From assembly GCA_031263155.1 (NCBI GenBank), contig JAISGK010000035.1:1-34903 (forward strand): 34,903 bases of DNA, in the 5' to 3' direction. How positions within the stretch are numbered: the stretch's first letter is position 1; every line of letters starts with the position of its first letter. A program made the translations under genes and the position numbers. Shown here piece by piece: positions 1 to 8,376 of this stretch. Below the pieces are notes generated by a model. The model was not told the DNA's origin and made no database searches. It saw nothing but the letters and a program-made list of their open reading frames with translations. Source of the DNA: Clostridiales bacterium. GTDB lineage: Bacteria; Bacillota; Clostridia; Lachnospirales; WQUN01.

Positions 1-177
1 GAATGATACATGTTTCCCCCCTAAAATATATTATGAACTTATTGTTCATTTATATAATGCGCTCAACATGCTCGTCTTTTCAAGGAAAACAGATCTACAA
101 AATCAGATTTAATTTTACCGATTAACTCTAAACGTACAAAAATAATAAAATAATGCGTGTCAGGAGGGACGTATAAT

Positions 178-381
178 TTGACACACATCAGCCTTTCGCC
201 CGCAAAGCTATTGCCACTCATTTTTTTTAATAAAAAGATCCCTGCGCCTCTTTTCCATGTCCATCCACATGAAAGAACTTTCCATGCATATAGTCCAAGT
301 CGGACAGGGCGGCGGGTTTATCAGATGATGAAATATGTTGCACTATTTGACGCGCAATTTCAGCATCGCAAGGTTGAGTAA
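178..381 (+). CDS. Small unrecognised ORF (67 aa)
   Basis: I do not recognise this protein. An AGGAGG at 161-166 lies 9 nt before an in-frame TTG at 178, which would give 67 residues; a GTG at 157 is in the same frame but has no such site. The product is basic and rich in aromatic and histidine residues, including HVHPHERTFHAYSPSRTGRR. There is no signal peptide or membrane helix I can defend. It ends just before the hairpin at 391-417, which points the other way. It could be a genuine small gene, the tail of something upstream, or noncoding. The 1-156 stretch before it is AT-rich and contains no other gene I can see. Confidence 0.3.
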   Translation: MTHISLSPAKLLPLIFFNKKIPAPLFHVHPHERTFHAYSPSRTGRRVYQMMKYVALFDAQFQHRKVE

Positions 382-390
382 AAAGAAAAA

Positions 391-417
391 ACACGGGCGC
401 GCACCGCGCACCCGTGT
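391..417 (-). terminator. Rho-independent terminator of the minus-strand ridA operon
   Basis: The arms ACACGGG (391-397) and CCCGTGT (411-417) pair, with further CGCG pairing inside. Read on the minus strand the hairpin is followed by TTTTTTCTTTTT. It sits about 35 nt past the ridA stop and closes that operon. The core resembles the GC-rich hairpins near 8050 and 27540. Confidence 0.75.
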
Positions 418-451
418 GATATCAACGTCTATTAATCTACCAATCTGTCAA

Positions 452-835
452 TCAATCTACCACCGCGACGGCTTCTATCTCGATCAGCGCGTCTTTCGGT
501 AGCCTCGCGACTTCCAACGCCGAACGCGCGGGGCAGTCCTTTGGGAAAAATCGCGCGTACACGGCGTTCATCGCCGCGAAATCATCCATGTTTTTAAGGA
601 AAACAGTGGTCTTTACCACGTCATCCATTTGCGCTCCGGCGGCTTGCAATACCGCTTGCGCGTTCTTGAGAGACTGCTCCGCCTGCCCTTCTATTCCGCC
701 TTGCGCGAATTGCCCGGTCGCCGGGTCGATAGGCAACTGGCCAGATACAAAAACAATTGCCCCCGCTTTCTTTACGCCTTGCGAATAAGGGCCGATAGCG
801 CCCGGCGCTTTGTCCGTTTTAATAATGTTTTTCAT
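452..835 (-). CDS. ridA: RidA family deaminase (reactive enamine/imine hydrolase)
   Basis: This 127-residue protein is full length for the RidA/YjgF/UK114 family, cytosolic trimers that hydrolyse reactive 2-aminoacrylate and related imines to keto acids and ammonia. Visible family marks are the N-terminal GAIGPYSQ, the FVSGQLPIDP segment, and near the C-terminus PARSALEVARLPKDALIEIE, which carries the conserved substrate-binding arginine. The ATG at 835 has a GGAGG site just upstream (GGAGGCGGAACAATG). It is the last gene of a minus-strand series and lies 36 nt after the GntR regulator. In this setting it may detoxify imine intermediates made by the neighbouring dehydrogenases; that role is inferred. 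Confidence 0.93.
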   Translation of the reverse strand: MKNIIKTDKAPGAIGPYSQGVKKAGAIVFVSGQLPIDPATGQFAQGGIEGQAEQSLKNAQAVLQAAGAQMDDVVKTTVFLKNMDDFAAMNAVYARFFPKDCPARSALEVARLPKDALIEIEAVAVVD

Positions 836-871
836 TGTTCCGCCTCCGCTGGTTTGTGTTTTCGAGTAAAT

Positions 872-1555
872 TTAAATATCCTGCTCTTTCTGAATGCCTT
901 CGGGTAGCCGGAACTCACGCAAAATCAAATCTTCCGCCGTTTTATAGTGGCGTTTCATTAACTCGCAGGCTTCCTCCGTATCCCCTTTTTGAAAAGCGTC
1001 GCAGATCTCTTCGTGCTGTTGTATCGCGAGAATTCGGCGCGGGGCGTCAAGATTGCTCGCGTGGCGAATCATCAGTTCTTGCAACAGATTGTACCGCTTA
1101 TATAGTTCACAGAAATAGCTGTTTCCAGACGCGCGGAAAAATATCAAATGGTATTCATGGTCGTCGTCAAAATAGTCAAGGCTTTCAACATGTTGTCTTT
1201 GCAAAGCTATGACGCGGCGAAGCTGTTCGGTAACCATGCGAACGTCCGCGCGTTCTGCGGCAAGGCTCAGCGCGTGCCAGGACAAAATCGAGATGATCTC
1301 GTTTTGCTCCAGTGCCCCGTTACAATCGAAACTGACGACCTTAGCGCCCGCGCGCGTAATATCGACCAGCAGGCCGTCTTGCCGCAAACGATTGATTGCG
1401 TCGCGCACAGGCGTAGAGCTAACGCCATATCTCTTTTGCAACTCACGATTAATGAGATTTTCGCCCAACCCAATGCGCAGCCCGAAGATATCGTTGAAGA
1501 TATCTTCGTAAATTTGTTCGGAAAGAGACTTTTTGTTGATAGTAATGTCAAGCAT
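872..1555 (-). CDS. GntR family transcriptional regulator (FadR/FCD subfamily)
   Basis: The protein has 227 residues. An N-terminal winged helix (about residues 10-75) contains QIYEDIF and the recognition part YGVSSTPVRDAINRLRQDGL, typical of GntR. The C-terminal 150 residues are all-helical, with the spaced histidines of an FCD ligand-binding domain (DDDHEYHLIFFRASGN, later RHYKTAEDLI). Such proteins are usually repressors relieved by a sugar acid or other small acid. It lies between a Gfo/Idh/MocA gene (87-nt gap) and ridA, so it probably controls this catabolic operon. The ATG start has only a weak ribosome site, so translation may be low. Confidence 0.9.
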   Translation of the reverse strand: MLDITINKKSLSEQIYEDIFNDIFGLRIGLGENLINRELQKRYGVSSTPVRDAINRLRQDGLLVDITRAGAKVVSFDCNGALEQNEIISILSWHALSLAAERADVRMVTEQLRRVIALQRQHVESLDYFDDDHEYHLIFFRASGNSYFCELYKRYNLLQELMIRHASNLDAPRRILAIQQHEEICDAFQKGDTEEACELMKRHYKTAEDLILREFRLPEGIQKEQDI

Positions 1556-1642
1556 CCTTTATTTTTAGGATTTTTCTGCACTTTTTGTTAGACTTTATAT
1601 CGGGGTGAATCTGTAACGATTGATACCGGCTCTGTTTGCGCG

Positions 1643-2740
1643 CTAGTCCAAGATGCCGGGCAACAGTCCATTTACCATCGGCTGGGGGCGGTCGGGGCAG
1701 GTAGTAAGCTCAAGATGATAACCCGCGTTGTCGCTACGGACAAACCCTGTAATAATCTCCAGCGCGTGGGAGGTTATGTCGATATGCGCTCGAGGCTTGC
1801 GCCCCGTTTCGATCGCCTTTGACATATCGGCAAGCCCTAACCCGCGACTGTTTTCACTGTAGCCAAACATTAGCGGAAATTCCAAAAACTCTCCCCGTTC
1901 GGGACGGAAGAGCCTTACCGGGCCGCCGAATGTGTTGGGGTCGGGCACTTGAAGGGTACCCTCACTGCCGTATATCTCTATTATGGGCAAGTTGGCGCGG
2001 TGTACGTCAAAGCTGGTGATAATCGTGCCTATCGCGCCGCTCTTGAAACGCATTACGCCGTGTATGTTTGTTGGAACCTCTACCTTGACGATTTCTCCAT
2101 AGCGCGCTCTACTCGTTATTGTGCGCGTGGGGAACGAGACGCCCGCGAAACCCGATACGGTCTCAACGGCCCCCAGCAGGTTAACCAGCGCGGTGATGTA
2201 GTATGGACCCATGTCCATCATCGGGCCGCCGCCGAATTTATAATAAAATTCCGGGTCGGGGTGCCACGATTCATGCCCACGGCAGGTCATAAAAGCGGTC
2301 GCGCCAACGGGCTTGCCAATGTAGCCGTCGTCTATCAGTTTGCGGCATGTTTGGATACCCGCTCCCATAAACGTATCCGGCGCGCCGCCGACTAGTACGC
2401 TCTTGGCGTTGGCGGCCGCGAGGATCTTTTGCCCCTCTTCCCAATCCGCGCCCAGCGGTTTTTCGCTGTACACATGCTTGCCCGCCTCTATCGCGGCCAT
2501 GTCTACATCAAAATGCTCGTATGGGCGGGTGAGGTTTAATATCAGCCCTATTGATTTGTCAGAAAAGATTTCATACATATCTTTATAGATCTCAACGCCG
2601 TACTCGTCGCGCGCTTTTTGGGCGCGCTCGGGTATAAGATCGCATACCCCGGCGATCTCAATCTCTTTAAAAAGTTTTGTCAAATTAGTGAGGTATATGC
2701 CACTGATAGCGCCGCAACCTATTATCCCTATTTTTGTCAT
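1643..2740 (-). CDS. Gfo/Idh/MocA family oxidoreductase
   Basis: The 365-residue protein opens with a Rossmann nucleotide-binding motif (KIGIIGCGAISG, residues 3-14). It carries the family EKPLGADWEEG motif, whose Lys is a usual catalytic residue, and GGGPMMDMGPYYI in the C-terminal sheet domain. The family oxidises or epimerises sugars, inositols and related polyols with NAD(P). I start it at the ATG at 2740, where AAGGGG lies 8 nt upstream, not at the TTG six bases earlier. It follows the ThuA gene by 12 nt in the same operon. The exact substrate cannot be read from sequence. Confidence 0.92.
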   Translation of the reverse strand: MTKIGIIGCGAISGIYLTNLTKLFKEIEIAGVCDLIPERAQKARDEYGVEIYKDMYEIFSDKSIGLILNLTRPYEHFDVDMAAIEAGKHVYSEKPLGADWEEGQKILAAANAKSVLVGGAPDTFMGAGIQTCRKLIDDGYIGKPVGATAFMTCRGHESWHPDPEFYYKFGGGPMMDMGPYYITALVNLLGAVETVSGFAGVSFPTRTITSRARYGEIVKVEVPTNIHGVMRFKSGAIGTIITSFDVHRANLPIIEIYGSEGTLQVPDPNTFGGPVRLFRPERGEFLEFPLMFGYSENSRGLGLADMSKAIETGRKPRAHIDITSHALEIITGFVRSDNAGYHLELTTCPDRPQPMVNGLLPGILD

Positions 2741-2752
2741 AAACAACGCCCC

Positions 2753-3478
2753 TTAATACATCTTCAAATTGCTTTCGAACCGCGATGTGGTTAGGCCGTT
2801 AGCAACCGCGTATGACTTGCCCCCGCTTGCCCACATCATTCCACGCTTCATGATAATTTCAGCGTTGGGAGAGAGGTCAAACACATCGTCGTGATGCCCA
2901 AGCGAAGTATAAAACACGCGCCCATTTCCCCACGTTTTTGTCCATGCTACAGGCATATCAACAGGTTTGTTGGAGATGTGATAGTAGGCGACGGATGGAA
3001 ACCGGGTAGATGCCAAAACCTCTATGGCGGGGTCTATGTGCAGATAATAATGCTCGCTCTTTACGATAAAGTCAGACAGGCCCGCCGTAATGGGGTTGGA
3101 TGGCGATAAAATGTTAACGGTGTACTCTACGCCGTCGCCGCCGGGGTGACTCACCCATTGGCCGCCGGTTATAAACTGCCACTCTGTATCATTGCGAAAC
3201 GAGTCGCACATGCCGCCATGACAGCCGGCCAGGCCCACGCCCGCTCCGACAGCTTTTGCCACGTTGCGTGAATACTCCGCCGGTATGCCGCCCATTGTCC
3301 AACAAGCGACAAGCAGATCCAGTTTTAACAGTTCGTCGAGATCCTTAAGGCTGTCGAGGGTATCGGATATCTCGGCTTCAAAGCCTTCTTCATTTAATAA
3401 TCGAGCGAAACGGGCGGAGGTGAGCTTCGGCTCATGCCCATCCCAGCCGCCCTGAAAAATCAAGGCGCGTTTAGCCAT
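2753..3478 (-). CDS. ThuA-like (trehalose-utilisation type) protein
   Basis: The 241-residue protein resembles the ThuA family, a class-I glutamine-amidotransferase-like fold. N-terminal KRALIFQGGWDGHEP is followed by VACWTMGGIPAE, GLAGCHGGMCDSF and WGNGRVFYTSLGHHDDVF, which match the family's usual blocks. In rhizobia ThuA works with the Gfo-type enzyme ThuB to make 3-keto disaccharides. Here it is embedded among three Gfo/Idh/MocA genes, so a role in handling 3-keto sugar intermediates is a reasonable inference. The start at 3478 has GGAGG 8 nt upstream; a longer in-frame reading adds 19 residues of low-complexity sequence and is unlikely. Confidence 0.88.
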   Translation of the reverse strand: MAKRALIFQGGWDGHEPKLTSARFARLLNEEGFEAEISDTLDSLKDLDELLKLDLLVACWTMGGIPAEYSRNVAKAVGAGVGLAGCHGGMCDSFRNDTEWQFITGGQWVSHPGGDGVEYTVNILSPSNPITAGLSDFIVKSEHYYLHIDPAIEVLASTRFPSVAYYHISNKPVDMPVAWTKTWGNGRVFYTSLGHHDDVFDLSPNAEIIMKRGMMWASGGKSYAVANGLTTSRFESNLKMY

Positions 3479-3492
3479 ACTATAAACCTCCA

Positions 3493-4572
3493 TCATCCAT
3501 GTATTCGTACCGCCGCAGCCTGCGCCTTTACGCACAGTTCAGCCGCTTTTAACGCGTGACTCTGCGTCATGGCTATCTCGGTTCGGTTAACGCAATCGTT
3601 TATCAATCGCCCAAAAAATGGGAAACCCACTTTGCCTTCAAGCTCCAGATGGCGCTCTCCGTCAGAATTGGCTATAAAGAGGTGATTACCCGATTCGTTA
3701 GTCGCCAGGTTAACATACTTGCGCAGCTCGATAAACCCGTCGGCGCCAAGAATGAACGTGCGCCCGTCTCCCCATGTGGAAAGCCCTTTTGGGGTAAACC
3801 AGTCTACCCGGAAATAATGCGCCGCGCCATTGTCGGCAGTAAGGGCGCAGTCTCCAAAGTCTTGCAGCTCTGGATATTCGGGGTGGTTGAAGTTACCCAC
3901 GCGCGCGCTGGCTATCGTCGCGTCTTTCGCGCCTGCGTAATATAAAAATTGCTCTATCTGATGGCTGCCAATATCACACAAAATACCGCCGTATTGCTCA
4001 AGGTCAAAAAACCAGCCGGGTCTGCTCTCTGCGTTAAGGCGGTGAGGCCCTGCGCCTATGACGTTGATCACCCGACCGATCGCGTCCTGCTCTATTAGAT
4101 CCCCTGCGTACATGGCGCATTCGACATGTAAACGCTCACTGTAGTAAACCATGTACTTTTTACCTGTGCGAGCGACAGCTTCTTTGACGGCGTCCAGTTG
4201 CTCCAGGGTGGTTAGCGGCGTCTTATCAGTAAAATAATCCTTGCCCGCGTTCATGACCTTTATGCCAAGCCGCGCGCGCAGGTTTGGGATGGCCGCGCCC
4301 GCGACAAGTTTTATATCGGGGTCATCCAACACGCGATCGAGACAATCCGCAGCTTGAGCTTGCGGGAACGCTTTTATAAACGCCGTGACTTTAGCGGGGT
4401 CGGGGTCATACACCCATTTTAGGGTAGCCCCAGCCTCTGTTAATCCATTTATCATGCCGTAGATGTGGCCGTGATCCAAAGCGACCGCCGCGATATAAAA
4501 CTCGCCGGGTTTGACGACGGGCGAGGGCCTGCCCTTGGGGGCGTAGCTCATACCGTCTGATTTATTAATCAA
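3493..4572 (-). CDS. Gfo/Idh/MocA family oxidoreductase
   Basis: This is a 359-residue Gfo/Idh/MocA relative, with a less canonical Rossmann start (YIAAVALDHGHIYGMI), then DYFTDKTPLTTLEQ in place of the usual EKP loop and GGILCDIGSHQIEQFLYY in the C-terminal domain. The missing glycine-rich GxGxxG suggests altered cofactor binding or a non-classical member. The start is a TTG with GGAGG 7 nt upstream and overlaps the preceding stop by 4 nt (TTGA), so the two genes are translationally coupled. The next gene is the ThuA-like protein, which again suggests a multi-step sugar oxidation pathway. Confidence 0.88.
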   Translation of the reverse strand: MINKSDGMSYAPKGRPSPVVKPGEFYIAAVALDHGHIYGMINGLTEAGATLKWVYDPDPAKVTAFIKAFPQAQAADCLDRVLDDPDIKLVAGAAIPNLRARLGIKVMNAGKDYFTDKTPLTTLEQLDAVKEAVARTGKKYMVYYSERLHVECAMYAGDLIEQDAIGRVINVIGAGPHRLNAESRPGWFFDLEQYGGILCDIGSHQIEQFLYYAGAKDATIASARVGNFNHPEYPELQDFGDCALTADNGAAHYFRVDWFTPKGLSTWGDGRTFILGADGFIELRKYVNLATNESGNHLFIANSDGERHLELEGKVGFPFFGRLINDCVNRTEIAMTQSHALKAAELCVKAQAAAVRIHG

Positions 4573-5735
4573 TACGAGCCCTCCGTGTCGAACACGATAC
4601 CCGCGTCCGTTTTGTGACGGCTAGCTGCTCGGCGCTTGTTAAGCTCATTAAGAAATAGCTGTTCGTCGAAGGGGATCTCTATCGTTTTGTCAAGCCAGCT
4701 TGATAAGTGCATGGCATTGCTAAGCGTAAGCCCGTTAAGGCCTTCGCCGCCTGGCGCTACAAGCGGCTCGCCGCGCAATATATTAGCCGCAAACGCCTTA
4801 AGCACACCGTTGTGTTGTTCGTTAAGGCCATCGGTTTCTACCTCTATTTCGGTCACGGGCGGGGAGGCGAATCCATTTGTGGCGCTAAGGCAAAACTCGC
4901 GCTCGCTCACATCCAGCTTCCACAGCGTCAATTTGTTATGCTCGCAAACGAGTTTACCGTATTCCATGGTTATCTCAAATCTATTGGTACCCGGAGCGTC
5001 GGCCGTCGTAGTAATAAAGCTGCCCGTGGCCCCACCGGGAAATTCCAGATAAGCGGTAACGTCATCCTCAACCTCTATATCGTGCCACTTGCCATTGTGG
5101 CAAAACGCGCGCACTTTGGAGGGCAAACCGCATATCCATTGCAAAAGGTCAAGGTTGTGCGGGCATTGATTGGCCAAAACGCCGCCGCCCTCGCCCGCCC
5201 ATGTAGCGCGCCATCCGCCGCTGTCATAATAGCATTGCGGGCGATACCAGTCTGTAATAATCCAGTTGGCGCGTTTCATAATGCCCAGCTCGCCGCTGTT
5301 AACCATCTCGCGCATTTTACGATACAGGCAGTTTGTGCGCTGATTAAACATCATGCCAAATGTTTTTCCGCCGCTTTTTTCTGCGGCTTTGTTCATCTCG
5401 CGCACCGCCAGTGTGTAGACCCCGGCGGGCTTTTCGACCATCACATGCAGCCCGTTTTCAAATCCCATTATTGCAAGCTCAGGGTGTTGATAGTGCGGCA
5501 CGGCAATAATGATTGCGTCAATCAAGTCACTATGTATAAGTTCCGCGCCTTCGTCAAATACAGTAACGCCGGGTGGTAAAAGCTGTTTGGCCCAATCTCT
5601 GCGATCGGGCTTGCGATCTGCTATGGCTGCCAGTTTGAGCCCCGGCACATCGCCATCCGCAATTGATTTAGCATGAACCGAGCCCATATTGCCCACGCCG
5701 ATGACGCCTACGCGCACAAAATCCGTATCAATCAC
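4569..5735 (-). CDS. Gfo/Idh/MocA family oxidoreductase, first gene of the operon
   Basis: The 388-residue protein has a classical Rossmann motif (VRVGVIGVGNMGSVHAKS), the EKPAGVY catalytic-lysine loop and GGVLANQCPHNLDLLQW. This is the standard layout of an NAD(P)-dependent sugar or inositol dehydrogenase. The GTG start at 5735 lies only one base after AAAGG, so the true start is less certain than for its neighbours; a GTG six codons in is the alternative. It is the promoter-proximal gene of the minus-strand series and is divergent from the lipoprotein gene at 5862. Confidence 0.92.
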   Translation of the reverse strand: MIDTDFVRVGVIGVGNMGSVHAKSIADGDVPGLKLAAIADRKPDRRDWAKQLLPPGVTVFDEGAELIHSDLIDAIIIAVPHYQHPELAIMGFENGLHVMVEKPAGVYTLAVREMNKAAEKSGGKTFGMMFNQRTNCLYRKMREMVNSGELGIMKRANWIITDWYRPQCYYDSGGWRATWAGEGGGVLANQCPHNLDLLQWICGLPSKVRAFCHNGKWHDIEVEDDVTAYLEFPGGATGSFITTTADAPGTNRFEITMEYGKLVCEHNKLTLWKLDVSEREFCLSATNGFASPPVTEIEVETDGLNEQHNGVLKAFAANILRGEPLVAPGGEGLNGLTLSNAMHLSSWLDKTIEIPFDEQLFLNELNKRRAASRHKTDAGIVFDTEGSY

Positions 5736-5765
5736 ACCTTTCGATTAAGATGATAAGTTGGCCTG

Positions 5766-5818
5766 ATCATATCACTCGACCTCATAAGTTGCAAGGATAA
5801 TGTTATATAGTATATAAT
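5766..5818. promoter_or_regulatory. Divergent promoters sharing one palindromic -35 box
   Basis: TTGCAA at 5789-5794 is its own reverse complement. Rightward it is followed, after 18 nt, by TATAAT (5813-5818), upstream of the lipoprotein gene. Leftward it is followed, after 17 nt, by TATGAT (5771-5766 on the minus strand), upstream of the Gfo/Idh/MocA operon. If both are used, polymerase could serve only one direction at a time. Confidence 0.6.
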
Positions 5819-5861
5819 AGCGCCAGAGCCTTTAACACCTATCGACTTTGGGAGGTTGCTT

Positions 5862-7016
5862 ATGCGATTATACAAAAGATTGGTATACAAAATCGCTGCT
5901 CTGTGCGCTATTTGCCTTGCCGCGTTTACTCTAACGCAATGCGGCGTGGTGAATAAGCTGGATTTTACAATCCAACAAGCGGAGATTAATCCGGCCTCGC
6001 TCACGCTCAGGACTGATGGGCTGGAGTATTTATACGCCAGTAGTATTCTTGAAAATGGAAACCATATGGTTTTTATGCGCGATCCTGCAAATGGAATTAC
6101 ATATAGGGTAAGCCAAAATGGTGAGGAGATCGTTACGGCGCAGGATAGATTTGCTGTTTATAAGCCGGAAATTGCTCCGACAGCATACCAAGCTATTCCA
6201 TTTAATGGCTCGTTTTGGATCAACGATTTTTTTATTGATGAGAGTGGCCAGTCGAGATTTAACCTGATTGCGGATAGACAAGTGATTGTTTCTGACTACT
6301 GCGACAAAATGCCATACATAACGGTAATAAATGCTGCTGGTTCAAACAATATATCGGAGGAACGCATTATATTGAATTATGACACTAACGGAAAAAGTTA
6401 CCTGATAGATGTAACATATCCCCCTAACCAAAATATGATCGCGGCCTCAAGCTACAGATACTACCCAGAGCAAAACCTTGAGCAGGGCAAACGGATTGTT
6501 TTTTGCGGCGGAGTTGGCGACTATATATATTATCAGCAGCTCCAAATGGGCGCGGGCGACCCGCACCCAGATGTGTATACCTTTGAAACCCATGGCCAGC
6601 CTACGATTTACCGTTACAAAATATCAGACGGGACGACAGAAAAAATCGCGGACTTGCCTGTGAAACTTATGCACCTAAATGGGAACTCCAATGCTTTGCT
6701 CGTTTCTGAATATGATTATTTTGCGCCGCTTGAAGCGAGCGGTAAAATTATGTCCGTCGCGGACACGAGTAAAACATTTACCCTGCCGGGTGTTTCATCG
6801 GGGGCGAATATTCAGCAATCACTCTTTTTAAACGATACCCAGCTTATTTTCAATACGCCGGTCACTCTGTTTTTTGTGGATTTTAAGAGCAAAATTATCA
6901 AGACATTGGATATCTCTATGTATAATAACATACACCTATCCAATAAGCGCGTAACCTTCACAAGCGGCATTGACCCCATTACTGTCTATCAATTTAACCC
7001 GGAGAATGTTTTTTAG
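5862..7016 (+). CDS. Unrecognised secreted lipoprotein (384 aa)
   Basis: I do not recognise a named family. The N-terminus has basic residues, a hydrophobic stretch and a lipobox-like LTQC (cysteine at about residue 28), so it is probably a lipid-anchored surface protein. The mature part is beta-rich, with many short strands and repeats of the kind seen in propeller proteins (for example VYTFETHGQPTIYRYKISDG), so a WD40/TolB-like propeller is possible but unproven. The ATG at 5862 has GGAGG 6 nt upstream; a TTG two codons earlier lies too close to that site. It stands alone, divergent from the sugar operon. Confidence 0.75.
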   Translation: MRLYKRLVYKIAALCAICLAAFTLTQCGVVNKLDFTIQQAEINPASLTLRTDGLEYLYASSILENGNHMVFMRDPANGITYRVSQNGEEIVTAQDRFAVYKPEIAPTAYQAIPFNGSFWINDFFIDESGQSRFNLIADRQVIVSDYCDKMPYITVINAAGSNNISEERIILNYDTNGKSYLIDVTYPPNQNMIAASSYRYYPEQNLEQGKRIVFCGGVGDYIYYQQLQMGAGDPHPDVYTFETHGQPTIYRYKISDGTTEKIADLPVKLMHLNGNSNALLVSEYDYFAPLEASGKIMSVADTSKTFTLPGVSSGANIQQSLFLNDTQLIFNTPVTLFFVDFKSKIIKTLDISMYNNIHLSNKRVTFTSGIDPITVYQFNPENVF

Positions 7017-7154
7017 AGCCGTTATCCTAAAAACGTATAGAAAAAAAGGACGCCTGCGTGTGGCGCCCCATTTATCGTGTGCCTGGTATGAATAACAGCC
7101 CACTATCCACCGATCTTTGATCCGTATTCCGCAAATACTAAATCTGAAAATTGA

Positions 7155-7183
7155 TTGACGATTTGAAGATGACACAATATACT
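7155..7183 (+). promoter_or_regulatory. Promoter of the toxin-antitoxin operon
   Basis: TTGACG (7155-7160), a 17-nt spacer and TATACT (7178-7183) make a near-consensus housekeeping promoter. It sits 37 nt ahead of the antitoxin start. The rest of 7017-7154 holds only a weak GC-rich inverted repeat near 7048-7069. Confidence 0.75.
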
Positions 7184-7219
7184 TATCCATACAAAAGATT
7201 TTATCAAGAGGTGAAACTA

Positions 7220-7513
7220 ATGGAATTTGTGTCTATGCGCGAGTTTACCGCCTCACCGAAAGAAACGCAGCAGAAATTGACGGCCAACCGTGAATTGGTA
7301 GTGACGAATGACGGCGCTCCGACTATGCTGGTTATTGATATCACGAACAAGGATTTTTTGAGGATATTGGATTACCTGCGCCGCCAAGAGGCGCTGGATA
7401 TCTTGAGTCAAACGCAGATGGAGTCGGTCAGAAATGGTACTGATACATTAAGCATGAAAGAAATTGACGCTGAAATAGCCGCTTACCGGCGAGAAAAAAG
7501 GGACGCGCAATGA
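7220..7513 (+). CDS. Phd/YefM-type antitoxin
   Basis: The 97-residue protein has the Phd/YefM layout: an N-terminal DNA-binding part (EFVSMREFTASPKETQQKL), then NRELVVTNDGAPTMLVIDI, and a charged helical tail that would wrap the toxin. Known antitoxins of this type bind the operon promoter as dimers and neutralise the partner. The ATG at 7220 follows an AGAGGTG site. An upstream in-frame start at 7151 would place the promoter inside the gene, so I reject it. Its stop overlaps the PIN toxin start by 4 nt (ATGA), as is common for such pairs. Confidence 0.85.
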   Translation: MEFVSMREFTASPKETQQKLTANRELVVTNDGAPTMLVIDITNKDFLRILDYLRRQEALDILSQTQMESVRNGTDTLSMKEIDAEIAAYRREKRDAQ

Positions 7514-7911
7514 GAGCTGTCTTGGATACCAATGTAGTCGTCTCCGCTTTTCTTTCACCGGTCGGCAAGCCAGCGGTTATTCTTCAGTTGGTCTTGCGGG
7601 GTGATATTGATGTCAGCTTTAATACCGCTATCTTGACCGAATATGAACAGGTTTTGGTTCGCTCTAAATTTGCCGGGAAAATTCATCAACGGGATATTCA
7701 GCGATTTTTCGAGATTATGTATGACATTGGCAATAATATTATTAGCATACCCAGCAATATCGACATGCCGGACGAAACCGACCGCAAATTCTATGGCACT
7801 GCCAAGTCCTGCGGCGCTTACTTGATTACAGGCAACACAAGGCATTACCCGGTCGAATCCTTTATTGTAACCCCTGCGCAGTTTTTAGCCCTATTGAAAG
7901 CGGAGAAATAA
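7510..7911 (+). CDS. PIN-domain toxin (putative endoribonuclease)
   Basis: The 133-residue protein matches the PIN-family toxins annotated under TIGR00305. LDTNVVVSAFLSP gives the first acidic metal ligand (Asp6), TEYEQVL the second (Glu44 or Glu46) and PDETDRKF the third (Asp88/Asp91). The closing AYLITGNTRHYP is typical of this subfamily, with Asn in place of a fourth Asp. PIN toxins cleave RNA with Mg or Mn. It is translationally coupled to the antitoxin upstream and followed by a hairpin at 7919-7952. Confidence 0.88.
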   Translation: MRAVLDTNVVVSAFLSPVGKPAVILQLVLRGDIDVSFNTAILTEYEQVLVRSKFAGKIHQRDIQRFFEIMYDIGNNIISIPSNIDMPDETDRKFYGTAKSCGAYLITGNTRHYPVESFIVTPAQFLALLKAEK

Positions 7912-7918
7912 AAACAAA

Positions 7919-7952
7919 CCCCCATAACAATTTCTTCGTGTATGGGGATTTT
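7919..7952 (+). terminator. Probable terminator of the toxin-antitoxin operon
   Basis: CCCCATA (7920-7926) pairs with TATGGGG (7941-7947), followed by ATTTTCC. The stem is short, the loop is 14 nt and the T-run is weak, so efficiency may be partial. Confidence 0.5.
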
Positions 7953-8045
7953 CCTATTTCATCTCTGTTTGCTGTCGGGACTGGTTATCTTAAAAACGTT
8001 AATGTTAGCCGTTACCCGATATCGGCGAGGCCGTAGAAATGCCTG

Positions 8046-8070
8046 CGGGCGCGCACTGCGCACCCCTACG
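8046..8070. repeat. GC-rich hairpin related to those at 391 and 27526
   Basis: GCGGGCGCGCACTGCGCACC followed by CCTACG shares its core with the hairpins at 391-417 and 27526-27558. It is flanked by TACCCG (8013-8018) and CGGGTA (8092-8097) in inverted orientation, so it may be a decayed small palindromic element. Nothing else is visible in 7953-8105. Confidence 0.4.
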
Positions 8071-8105
8071 AAAGAACGCGCGGTATCTTTACGGGTATGT
8101 AATGA

Positions 8106-8336
8106 CCGATTGTGGATTATCTAGATCAACAGTTTATTGTAGAAATGAAAATCTGTCGCGGCGGCAAAAAACATTCAGACGCATATGATCAAATATGCCG
8201 ATATTTGGACTCAAGGCATAAGACCGATGGTTATTTGCTTACTTTTGACTTCAGTAAATATCCGCAGCCTGCCAAGTCGGGATGGGTCGAGTGGAACGGC
8301 AAACGGATATATGATGTTATCGTTGGCGCGGAATAG
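8106..8336 (+). pseudogene. C-terminal remnant of a PD-(D/E)XK nuclease-domain protein
   Basis: The open frame after a stop at 8103 reads QFIVEMKICRGGKKHSDAYD, then ICRYLDSRHKTDGYLLTFDF. It resembles the end of the PD-(D/E)XK nuclease domain carried at the C-terminus of AAA-ATPase-like proteins, where E-x-K is part of the nuclease core. Those proteins are usually more than 500 residues; here only about 75 remain, with no ATPase part and no proper start. It is best read as a decayed gene at the edge of the defence island. A GTG at 8112 could open a short ORF but lacks a ribosome site. Confidence 0.65.
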
Positions 8337-8376
8337 CCGCAAGGAAACAAATACTAAGCGCCTCATGAGCCAAGAC

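Noticed and set aside
2340-5579. Long plus-strand ORFs opposite the Gfo/Idh/MocA genes
   Set aside because: They are antisense shadows of well-supported genes and show no domain of their own.
7041-7070. GC-rich inverted repeat after the lipoprotein gene
   Set aside because: The T-run is on the minus-strand side, where no gene ends, and the stem has a mismatch, so I do not call it a terminator.
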